A stretch of DNA of 13,729 bases, taken from Thioploca sp. (GTDB lineage: Bacteria; Pseudomonadota; Gammaproteobacteria; Beggiatoales; Beggiatoaceae). This document shows positions 7,454 through 13,729 of the stretch, one piece after another. The stretch lies in NCBI GenBank assembly GCA_011371325.1, contig DRQV01000104.1, positions 1-13,729 of the forward strand, in the 5' to 3' direction. The number at the start of each line of letters is the position of its first letter. The stretch's first letter is position 1. Under the pieces are notes generated by a model that did not search any database, was not told where the DNA came from, and saw nothing but the letters and a program-made list of their open reading frames with translations. Both the position numbers and the translations under genes were made by a program.

Positions 7454-7632
7454 TTTTAGAATCCACTATATCTTGTCCTGAATGTGGACACAGCAAAACT
7501 GAAACTATGTCGACTGATTCATGTCAATGGTTTTATGAATGTGAAAACTGTCATACATTATTACAGCCTAAAAAAGGTGATTGCTGTGTGTTCTGTTCTT
7601 ATGCCGATGTTCCATGCCCTTCAAATCAATAA
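7450..7632 (+). CDS. GDCCVxC-domain cysteine-rich mini-protein
   Basis: A 60-residue protein with nine cysteines (9, 12, 25, 31, 34, 45, 46, 49, 56). CPEC and CENC look like two knuckles of a zinc-ribbon or iron site, followed by GDCCVFCSYADVPCP. This signature defines the small GDCCVxC (seleno)protein family; here every position is cysteine and no in-frame TGA is needed before the stop. Function is not established in the family to my knowledge; metal binding or thiol redox chemistry is likely from the residue pattern. Its ATG overlaps the hemN stop (ATGA), which ties its translation to hemN. That gives a testable hint of a role near iron, heme or redox metabolism, but only by association. 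It has no Shine-Dalgarno of its own. Confidence 0.85.
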   Translation: MILESTISCPECGHSKTETMSTDSCQWFYECENCHTLLQPKKGDCCVFCSYADVPCPSNQ

Positions 7633-7648
7633 TTGTTGTAATTAGCTT

Positions 7649-8014
7649 ATGAAACTTAGCCTTGATGAAAATACTGCCGGCTATCAAATTCAACGAATAG
7701 ATACTGATAGTATAACTGTGAATAATAAAGTTTATTCGCAAAATATTATTGTTATGCCAAATAAAATTATTGCTTGGGATGTTACTAGTTTTACCAATCT
7801 ACAAGTTAGCAATTTCCAACAATTATGTGATTTACAGCCAGAATTAGTGCTATTAGGAACTGGAACTATCAGCATTTTCCCAGCTACAGAATTATTAGTT
7901 CCATTGATAGAAGCTAAAATAGGATTGGAAATAATGAATACTATAGCAGCCTGTCATACTTATACTTTATTAAGAAGTGAAGGTAGAAAAGTAGCTGCAG
8001 CATTATTATTGTAA
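7649..8014 (+). CDS. Mth938-like domain protein (DUF498)
   Basis: A 121-residue protein of the Mth938-like/NDUFAF3 family. The supporting signatures are VNNKVYSQNIIVMP in the first half, LVLLGTGTISIFP (about 66-78), and the C-terminal GLEIMNTIAACHTYTLL followed by EGRKVAAALLL. The mitochondrial relative NDUFAF3 assists complex I assembly; the bacterial role is not settled, and I do not assign one. It has no signal peptide and is likely cytosolic. It lies 16 bases after the GDCCVxC gene and 66 bases before nrdB, so it could share a transcript with hemN. No Shine-Dalgarno is seen before the ATG; the start is chosen because the family N-terminus begins close to here. Confidence 0.85.
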   Translation: MKLSLDENTAGYQIQRIDTDSITVNNKVYSQNIIVMPNKIIAWDVTSFTNLQVSNFQQLCDLQPELVLLGTGTISIFPATELLVPLIEAKIGLEIMNTIAACHTYTLLRSEGRKVAAALLL

Positions 8015-8080
8015 TATTATTAATTTATCTGGTTATTAAAATATATATAAGAATTGCCATAAATATTTCGAGAACAAATT

Positions 8081-9163
8081 ATGCCAAAAAAGAAAGTTTT
8101 ACCGGTTTCAACTACTTTAGATCTAATAACTATCGGTTCCAAACAACCATCTTCATCTGATATTAAGATTGTAGGAGGACGTGGTTATGATTTACGTCAA
8201 CCTATACCAGTAAAATATACTGAAGTTAGAGATAGATTTTTATCTGCTCGCAAAAATTTTTGGGTACCAAATGAAATTCCGATGGGAGAAGATAAGTTAC
8301 AATGGAATACTAATCAATTAACCGAAGCTGAAATGTGGTTATTTAAAACCAATATATCATATTTGACAGCTGGCGATAATATGGTTCCTGATAATTTAAT
8401 TAATGTTATCTTTAAACATATTACAGCTAATGAAATGCGACAATATTTTCGCTGGATAATGTGTGAAGAAGCTAATCATATTGAATCTTATGTATTTATT
8501 TTGGAATCATTTGGTTTAGATGAAAAAGGTCAAGGTCAAATATATGAATTATATCAAGAGATGCCAGAGCTAGTAGAAAAAGTCAATTGGAATTTAAATT
8601 TCACAATTAATTCAGTTAATTCCGATGCACCATTAGGTTCACCAGAAGCTATTAAAGCTTTATTGGAAGATCTGGTAAGTTATTATATTTTTGAATATAT
8701 GTTTTTTCCACTTGGATTTGCTCAAATTTTTGCCTTGGCGAGGAAAGGTAAATTAAGAAATACCGCTCAACAATATAGCTATATTTGGCGAGATGAAACC
8801 TTACATTCTATTAATGGATTGTGGCTTATTCGTCAGATTATTAAGGAAAATCCTAAAATTTGGGATGCTGAATTACAAAATAAAGTACGGGATATAATTG
8901 CCGAAGCAGTACATTTGGAAGAAAAACATGCTCAAGTGGTTATGCCAGATGGTGGTATTATAGGTATGCCAATAAAAACTTATATTAAATTTGCTAAGTT
9001 TATTGCCAATAATATCTGTGATAATTTAGGACTTAAACATTTATATCGAGTCAAACAGCATCCGATGTCTTGGATTAGTGAATATGAATTAAATCAAGAA
9101 GTTAATTTCTTTGAAGGTAGGGTACGAGAATATCAAACAGGTAGTCAATTAGATTGGGATTGA
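8081..9163 (+). CDS. nrdB: Ribonucleotide reductase beta subunit, class Ia type
   Basis: The R2 subunit (360 residues) holds the di-iron centre and stable tyrosyl radical that start ribonucleotide reduction in the partner NrdA. All six metal ligands can be placed: Asp99 (TAGDNMV), Glu130 and His133 (EEANHIES), Glu205 (YIFEYMF), Glu239 and His242 (RDETLH). Tyr137, four residues after His133, aligns with the radical Tyr122 of E. coli, so this is not a tyrosine-less class Ic/Id type. The C-terminus ends EYQTGSQLDWD, resembling the NrdA-docking tail of other proteobacterial NrdB proteins. nrdA usually sits immediately upstream but is absent here; the upstream neighbour is the Mth938-like gene. 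A weak GAGAA ribosome site precedes the ATG. A hairpin terminator follows. Confidence 0.95.
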   Translation: MPKKKVLPVSTTLDLITIGSKQPSSSDIKIVGGRGYDLRQPIPVKYTEVRDRFLSARKNFWVPNEIPMGEDKLQWNTNQLTEAEMWLFKTNISYLTAGDNMVPDNLINVIFKHITANEMRQYFRWIMCEEANHIESYVFILESFGLDEKGQGQIYELYQEMPELVEKVNWNLNFTINSVNSDAPLGSPEAIKALLEDLVSYYIFEYMFFPLGFAQIFALARKGKLRNTAQQYSYIWRDETLHSINGLWLIRQIIKENPKIWDAELQNKVRDIIAEAVHLEEKHAQVVMPDGGIIGMPIKTYIKFAKFIANNICDNLGLKHLYRVKQHPMSWISEYELNQEVNFFEGRVREYQTGSQLDWD

Positions 9164-9170
9164 TAATTTA

Positions 9171-9203
9171 AGTTAGCCTTGAAGATAAATGGCAAGGCTA
9201 ATT
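9171..9203. terminator. Hairpin terminator between nrdB and SMR gene
   Basis: TTAGCCTTG (9173-9181) pairs perfectly with CAAGGCTAA (9193-9201) around an 11-base loop, extendable by a G-T and an A-T pair to 9171 and 9203. It sits 10 bases past the nrdB stop and just before the convergent SMR gene's stop, so it can serve both strands. The following T-run is short (TTAATT), which makes it a weaker intrinsic terminator. Confidence 0.65.
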
Positions 9204-9206
9204 AAT

Positions 9207-9548
9207 TCAACCATTATGATCCAAATTTAATCCAACCACACCTACTACAATAAGTGCAATTGAAATTATTTTAGTAACAGTGGCAGGTTCTTTAAACCAT
9301 ACAATTCCAATAATAGTTATTAAAACGGTTCCCAATCCAGACCATACTGCATATGCGATACTGATGTCTATAACTTTAAGGGTAAATGCCAATAAGCTTA
9401 AACCAAGAGCATAAAAAGTTAACATAATCACTATGGGAATAAATTTAGTAAATCCATCAGATAATTTCATAGCAACAGTACCAGAAACTTCTAATACGAT
9501 TGCAATTATAAGCAATGCCCAAGTAATTGTTTTTAACTCATAATTCAC
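9207..9548 (-). CDS. SMR-family multidrug/quaternary ammonium transporter
   Basis: A 113-residue inner-membrane protein of the small multidrug resistance family, which works as a dimer exchanging protons for cationic compounds. Four hydrophobic helices are visible (about 8-27, 35-56, 63-84, 93-108). Glu20 in helix 1 aligns with the proton- and substrate-binding Glu14 of EmrE; the AYAVWSGLGTVLI segment supplies the Tyr66 and Trp69 equivalents. Sequence alone does not separate EmrE/Qac-type exporters from guanidinium (SugE/Gdx) transporters; the AYAVWSG segment leans to the Qac side. It starts at a GTG that overlaps the gyrA stop (GTGA); GAGG about 10 bases upstream inside the gyrA end is a plausible ribosome site, and no other start fits the first helix. 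It is the last gene of the leftward block. Confidence 0.9.
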   Translation of the reverse strand: MNYELKTITWALLIIAIVLEVSGTVAMKLSDGFTKFIPIVIMLTFYALGLSLLAFTLKVIDISIAYAVWSGLGTVLITIIGIVWFKEPATVTKIISIALIVVGVVGLNLDHNG

Positions 9549-12094
9549 TGCTGATCATCCTCTTCATTTAAATCCAAGATTTTATCTAAGCCTACTAATT
9601 TTTCTTCTTCTCTTAAGCGAATCAAGTTAACTCCTTGAGTATTACGACTAACCACAGATATTCCATTTACTGGAGTACGTACTAAAGTACCAGCATTAGT
9701 AATCAACATAATATCATCATCCTCCTCAACTTGAACTGCCCCAATCACTTCTCCATTACGTTCTGAAGTTTTAATTGCAATAACCCCTTTGCCACCTCTA
9801 CCTTTAATTGGATAGCTATCGATTGGAGTACGCTTACCAAACCCATTCACAGTGGCCGTCATCACCATACCGCCAGTATAATTAACAATCAGAGAAATAA
9901 CCATATCTTCAGGAGCTAATCTAATCCCACGCACTCCACGAGCTGTCCTACCAGTAGCACGAATAGTATTTTCTTCTTGGAAATGAACCGCTTTTCCCAT
10001 TTTACTAAATAACATTATATCCCGCCGTCCATCAGTAATATCAACTCCAATTAATTGATCATCTTCATCTAAATTGATAGCAATAATTCCATTAGAACGT
10101 GGTCGAGAGAATTCAGTCAAAGAAGTCTTTTTTACAGTACCTTTAGCAGTTGCCATAAATACGAACTTATCTTCAGTAAATTCTTTAATTGGTAAAACTG
10201 CATTAACCCGTTCGTTAGCTTCTAATGGGAGTAAATTAACAATTGGTCTACCACGGGAAATACGGCTGGCTCGTGGTAATTGATGCACTCTCAGCCAATA
10301 AACCTTACCTGCACTAGTAAAACATAATAAAGTATTATGAGTGTTAGCCATAAATAATTTATCAATAAAATCAGCTTCTTTCATTTGGGTAGCCGATTTA
10401 CCTTTACCGCCTCGCTTTTGAGCTGAATAAGTATCTATATCTTGTGATTTGATATAACCTTCATGAGATAAAGTAACTAAAACATCTTCAGCTGGAATCA
10501 AATCTTCAATATTAATTTCAGCCTCAGAAAATATAATTTCAGTACGACGTTCATCACCATAGCCATCTCGTATAACTAATAATTCATCTCGGATAACTTG
10601 CATCAATCTATCAGTGCTATTGAGAATGTCGAGTAAATCATAAATACGTACTAATAAGGTTTGAAATTCCTCAACAATTTTATCTTGTTCTAAACCAGTT
10701 AAGCGATGCAGACGCAATTCTAAAATAGCTTGGGCTTGAGTATCCGATAAACGGTAACCATTGTTTAATAAGCCAAATTCACTAGATAAATTATCTGGTT
10801 GAGAAACTGAAGCATCAGATTGCTGTAATAATTTTTTGACAATACTAGCTTGCCAAGTTTTAGCCAATAAGCCCTGTTTAGCTTCTTGAGAATTTTTAGC
10901 AACTTTGATTAATTTAATCATCGCATCGATATTACTCAATGCTACTGCCAAACCTTCTAATATATGAGTTCTATCTTTAGCTTTGCGTAATTCAAATACT
11001 GTTCTACGAGTTACTATTTCCCGCCGATGTCGAATAAATAATTCCAATATATTTTTCAATGGTAATAGACGTGGTTCTCCATCTACTATAGCCACCATAT
11101 TAATCCCAAATACAGCTTGCATTTGAGTATGTTTAAATAAATTATTCAGCACTACATCAGCAATTTCACCTCGTCGCAATTCAAGAACCACTCGAATTCC
11201 ATCTTTATCAGATTCATCTCGTAAAGCTGTGATACCTTCAATCTTTTTTTCTTTTACTAATTCAGCAATTCTTTCAATTAACCTGGCTTTATTAGTTTGA
11301 TAAGGTAACTCAGTTGCAATAACTTTTTGTTTGCCATTATCATCCTCTTCAATATTGGTACGAGCTCGCATATAAACTTTGCCCCGGCCAGTTCGATAAG
11401 CTTCTGCAATACCACTAATACCATGAATTATTCCAGCAGTAGGAAAATCAGGACCAGGTACATGTTGCATCAAATCTTCAATCGAAATTTCTGGTTCTTC
11501 AATCAAAGCAAGACAGGCATTAATTATTTCAGTTAAATTATGCGGAGGGATATTGGTCGCCATTCCAACGGCAATACCACTAGAACCATTAACCAATAGA
11601 TTAGGAATACGAGTTGGAAAAACACTTGGCTCTTGTTCTGAACCATCATAATTGGGATTAAAATCAACGGTTTCTTTATCAATATCTGCCAATAATTCAT
11701 GAGCTATTTTTGCCATGCGAATTTCTGTATAACGCATTGCGGCAGGGCTATCTGCATCGATACTACCAAAATTTCCTTGCCCATCCACCAGCGTATAACG
11801 TAAAGAAAATGGTTGAGCCATTCGTACAATAGAATCATATACTGAAACATCACCATGTGGATGATAACGCCCTAGACATTCCCCAACTATTCTGGCTGAT
11901 TTTTTATAGGATTTATTATACGAATTATTTAGTTCGTACATTGCATATAGTGAACGTCTATGTACTGGTTTTAGACCATCACGTACATCTGGTAAAGCCC
12001 TACCAATAATTACGCTCATTGCATAATCAAGGTAGGATTGTTTCATTTCATCTTCAATGTTAACTGGCAGAATTTCTTTGGCAAATTGACCCAT
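9545..12094 (-). CDS. gyrA: DNA gyrase subunit A
   Basis: Breakage-reunion subunit of gyrase, which with GyrB puts negative supercoils into DNA. The 849 residues align without gaps to E. coli GyrA through the N-terminal 150. Catalytic Tyr122 (AAMRYTEIR) forms the DNA bridge, coiled-coil segments lie at about 370-520, and the C-terminal beta-pinwheel follows, with the GyrA box QKRGGKG at 559-565. The latter is needed for DNA wrapping and separates GyrA from ParC. The acidic tail is short (NEEDDQQ). In the quinolone-determining region the stretch HPHGDVSVYD puts Val at position 83 and Ser at 84, where E. coli has Ser and Ala; Asp87 is kept. The start is supported by AGGA 13 bases upstream and the family N-terminus. 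The 3' end overlaps the SMR gene by four bases. Confidence 0.98.
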   Translation of the reverse strand: MGQFAKEILPVNIEDEMKQSYLDYAMSVIIGRALPDVRDGLKPVHRRSLYAMYELNNSYNKSYKKSARIVGECLGRYHPHGDVSVYDSIVRMAQPFSLRYTLVDGQGNFGSIDADSPAAMRYTEIRMAKIAHELLADIDKETVDFNPNYDGSEQEPSVFPTRIPNLLVNGSSGIAVGMATNIPPHNLTEIINACLALIEEPEISIEDLMQHVPGPDFPTAGIIHGISGIAEAYRTGRGKVYMRARTNIEEDDNGKQKVIATELPYQTNKARLIERIAELVKEKKIEGITALRDESDKDGIRVVLELRRGEIADVVLNNLFKHTQMQAVFGINMVAIVDGEPRLLPLKNILELFIRHRREIVTRRTVFELRKAKDRTHILEGLAVALSNIDAMIKLIKVAKNSQEAKQGLLAKTWQASIVKKLLQQSDASVSQPDNLSSEFGLLNNGYRLSDTQAQAILELRLHRLTGLEQDKIVEEFQTLLVRIYDLLDILNSTDRLMQVIRDELLVIRDGYGDERRTEIIFSEAEINIEDLIPAEDVLVTLSHEGYIKSQDIDTYSAQKRGGKGKSATQMKEADFIDKLFMANTHNTLLCFTSAGKVYWLRVHQLPRASRISRGRPIVNLLPLEANERVNAVLPIKEFTEDKFVFMATAKGTVKKTSLTEFSRPRSNGIIAINLDEDDQLIGVDITDGRRDIMLFSKMGKAVHFQEENTIRATGRTARGVRGIRLAPEDMVISLIVNYTGGMVMTATVNGFGKRTPIDSYPIKGRGGKGVIAIKTSERNGEVIGAVQVEEDDDIMLITNAGTLVRTPVNGISVVSRNTQGVNLIRLREEEKLVGLDKILDLNEEDDQQ

Positions 12095-12113
12095 ATTTTG
12101 ATAATTTTCCTGT

Positions 12114-12136
12114 GTTCCAACCTGTTAAACTGGAAC
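12114..12136 (-). promoter_or_regulatory. Stem-loop in the gyrA leader
   Basis: GTTCCA (12114-12119) and TGGAAC (12131-12136) form a perfect 6-base inverted repeat with an 11-base loop, 19 bases upstream of the gyrA ATG and directly 5' of its AGGA site. It could be an mRNA hairpin affecting translation or an operator palindrome. gyrA expression is supercoiling-sensitive in many bacteria, but no link to this repeat is shown. Confidence 0.35.
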
Positions 12137-12170
12137 TTCATTAATTCCCAATAAAGTTTTTGTTAGAGCA

Positions 12171-12181
12171 TCATTATAGCA
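12171..12181 (-). promoter_or_regulatory. Extended -10 promoter of gyrA
   Basis: On the - strand a perfect TATAAT (12173-12178) is preceded by TGC, giving the extended -10 form TGCTATAAT. No good -35 hexamer lies 16-18 bases upstream, which an extended -10 can tolerate. Transcription would begin near 12166, giving a leader of about 70 bases. gyrA and the SMR gene could thus be transcribed apart from ygfZ. The remaining 12179-12285 bases up to ygfZ show no gene and no clear terminator. Confidence 0.55.
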
Positions 12182-12285
12182 TATTTTTATCTAAATTTAT
12201 TAGTTGCTGTAGTTTGTGTTTACTTGGTGATTTAAAATGCGAATAAAAAATATGGGTAAATTTAAGAAGATGATATAATAGTGTA

Positions 12286-13209
12286 TTACAAACTTTTTTC
12301 CATAAATTGTAATTTGCTATTTTCCCAATGAATATCATTAGTTTCAACATGTTTAATAATAAGACTAGCTAAGATAAGAAAGCCTCCTTCTGGATGTGGA
12401 GCAACATTTACTATTTTTCCAACTTTTTCTTCATTAGCTTGTAAGTTATTTCCTGATTGAGGAGTTTTGTTAGAATCTATTTTAGCAATATATAACTGTC
12501 GCTTCACCTCACCTAAATAATGCAATCTGGCAATGATTTCCTGACCAGTGTAACAACCTTTTTTAAAACTAACGCCATTGATATTATGATAGTTTATCAT
12601 TTGCGGCACAAATTCTTCTGTTGTTGCTAACCCAACAGTAGGCAAACCAGCCAGAATATCTAATAACTGCCAAGTTTGTGAATCTTCTAATTTAGCTAGT
12701 TTAGTAAGGCATTCAATTGGAATTTTATCACCTAAAATTATATATCTAGGTATAGTTCCAGCAATCTTTAGTATTGTAATTCCATCTTTAGTTATGTTGC
12801 TATCAATCTCTGCTGGCGGAGCAAACAAACAATCTGTCAAAATTTGTTCGCTATTTATCCCACTAATACCAATCCTAGTCAAATTACCACTCGCATCTTC
12901 AATTTTTACTGCAGAACGTAATACATACATTTGTAACCGTTTTATTACAGATGCAAGACTTTCCTTAGGCAATAAAAGATAAAAAGCTGCTTCATGTTGA
13001 AAAATACGGAAACTAACAATAATACGACCTTTATGACTACATAATGCACTTAATTGATGCTGTTCTGAATTAACTTTAGTTATATCATTGGTAAATTGAC
13101 CTTGTAAAAATTGCTGGGCATCAGCACCAGTAACTTTAATTAATCCAAGATAAGATAAATCTGTTGTGAGATCAGTTTTTATAAGTAGTTCTTGTAATTG
13201 TTTTTTCAT
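12286..13209 (-). CDS. ygfZ: Folate-binding YgfZ/GcvT-like protein
   Basis: Tetrahydrofolate-dependent protein needed to build or repair certain 4Fe-4S enzymes in E. coli, such as the radical-SAM enzyme MiaB. The 307-residue product shows the GcvT-like fold and the family signature KGCYTGQE with the conserved Cys219, followed by ARLHYLGEVKRQL. The N-terminal LQGQFTND (35-42) and the DILAGLP (184-190) motifs also match. GcvT itself is ruled out by the KGCYTGQE motif and short length. The ATG overlaps the stop of the upstream glycosyltransferase (ATGA), so coupling is likely; there is no separate Shine-Dalgarno. gyrA follows after 191 bases. In this window it sits with other iron-sulfur or iron genes (hemN, nrdB, fur), though not in one operon. 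Confidence 0.93.
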   Translation of the reverse strand: MKKQLQELLIKTDLTTDLSYLGLIKVTGADAQQFLQGQFTNDITKVNSEQHQLSALCSHKGRIIVSFRIFQHEAAFYLLLPKESLASVIKRLQMYVLRSAVKIEDASGNLTRIGISGINSEQILTDCLFAPPAEIDSNITKDGITILKIAGTIPRYIILGDKIPIECLTKLAKLEDSQTWQLLDILAGLPTVGLATTEEFVPQMINYHNINGVSFKKGCYTGQEIIARLHYLGEVKRQLYIAKIDSNKTPQSGNNLQANEEKVGKIVNVAPHPEGGFLILASLIIKHVETNDIHWENSKLQFMEKSL

Positions 13210-13729
13210 TTGGTTAACGACTGAGTAAAAATCTTAAATAAATTATTTGTTACAACATCCCAACTAAGTGTTTCTGCTTTTTTACGAGAATTATTTCCCA
13301 TTAACTCTATTTGTTCTGGGTTTTTAATAAAGTATTCAATTTTAAGTTGTAAATGTTCTTCATCATTTTTTTGTAGTACAAAACCATTATTTTCTATCAT
13401 CTCAGAGCTTCCACCAACATCACTCACTATACAAGGTAATCCGCAGGCCATTGCTTCTAATACCGAATTACTCATCCCTTCATTTTTAGATGGTAATACA
13501 AAGATATCAGCTTGTTGATAAATTTTAACTAGTTCAGTTTTAAATTTCTCTCCATATAATTTAAGATTTACTTTCAAATTCTTAGCTAATTGTACTAAAT
13601 TTTCTCTCTCTGGGCCTTCACCTGCGATTTGGATTTCTATCTTACTATTTTCTGGAATTTTAGCTACTGTTTTTAATAACATAGCATAATTCTTTCTTTC
13701 AACTAAGCGTCCTACTGATAAAATTATAA
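13206..13729 (-). CDS. GT4-family glycosyltransferase, C-terminal part
   Basis: C-terminal domain of a GT-B-fold, retaining glycosyltransferase of family GT4. The frame runs off the right edge: codons before the ATG at 13682 read ILSVGRLVERKNYA, matching the SVGRL motif that opens the nucleotide-sugar domain, so that ATG is internal. Then IAGEGPERENL (donor binding), DIFVLPSKNEGMSNSVLEAMACGLPCI with the EX7E motif (Glu of NEGMS and of VLEAM) and a closing helix are visible. About 173 codons are present of a likely 340-380. The N-terminal acceptor domain lies outside, so the acceptor (lipopolysaccharide, capsule or glycolipid) cannot be told. It is translationally coupled to ygfZ by a four-base overlap, an uncommon partner for such an enzyme. 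Confidence 0.9.
   Translation of the reverse strand, partial: IILSVGRLVERKNYAMLLKTVAKIPENSKIEIQIAGEGPERENLVQLAKNLKVNLKLYGEKFKTELVKIYQQADIFVLPSKNEGMSNSVLEAMACGLPCIVSDVGGSSEMIENNGFVLQKNDEEHLQLKIEYFIKNPEQIELMGNNSRKKAETLSWDVVTNNLFKIFTQSLTK

Noticed and set aside
8030..8060. NrdR box upstream of nrdB in an AT-only palindromic run
   Set aside because: ATATATAT resembles only the low-information core; the flanking C and G positions of the consensus are missing.
1..13729. Mobile elements, CRISPR arrays, tRNA/rRNA, riboswitches
   Set aside because: I found no transposase or integrase, no spaced direct repeats, no tRNA cloverleaf and no recognisable riboswitch; intergenic gaps are all under 200 bases.

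Overview
This window looks like chromosomal housekeeping DNA from an AT-rich proteobacterium (GC roughly one third by eye). It is most likely betaproteobacterial, or a gammaproteobacterium with similar gene content; I cannot place it further. The grounds are family level: a divergent bamE/fur pair, an incomplete regulatory PTS (EIIA of the mannose family, HPr, EI) followed by mgtE, an E. coli-sized HemN, a class Ia NrdB and a proteobacterial-type GyrA. The standard genetic code fits every gene. Low GC, short intergenic gaps, 4-base gene overlaps and sparse Shine-Dalgarno sequences would suit a streamlined or host-associated lineage, but that is inference. I see no transposase, phage gene, CRISPR array, tRNA or rRNA.

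Layout. Bases 1-4361 read rightwards: the 3' end of ahcY (S-adenosylhomocysteine hydrolase), then EIIA, ptsH, ptsI and mgtE, tightly packed. A short segment with two inverted repeats and a doubtful 49-codon frame separates mgtE from the convergent bamE. bamE and fur diverge from a small shared control region. fur converges on a LysM lipoprotein gene of unknown role. That gene is divergent from hemN, which starts a rightward run: hemN, a GDCCVxC cysteine-rich mini-protein, a Mth938-like protein and nrdB. A hairpin terminator separates nrdB from the leftward block that fills the right end. In transcription order this block is a GT4 glycosyltransferase (cut by the window edge), ygfZ, gyrA and an SMR-family transporter.

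How the genes work together. EI, HPr and EIIA form a PEP-fed phosphorelay with no sugar permease here, so it is probably regulatory; it is linked to a magnesium channel/transporter. Iron and redox themes recur: Fur, HemN (4Fe-4S, radical SAM), YgfZ (Fe-S enzyme maintenance), NrdB (di-iron/tyrosyl radical) and a cysteine-rich mini-protein coupled to hemN. gyrA overlaps a small multidrug-resistance-type transporter gene by four bases, and its quinolone-determining region has Val at position 83.

I found no convincing new multi-gene system. The most notable items are the cysteine-rich C-terminal region of the LysM lipoprotein, GyrA Val83 with the coupled SMR gene, the structured mgtE-bamE gap, and the hemN/GDCCVxC/Mth938/nrdB neighbourhood.
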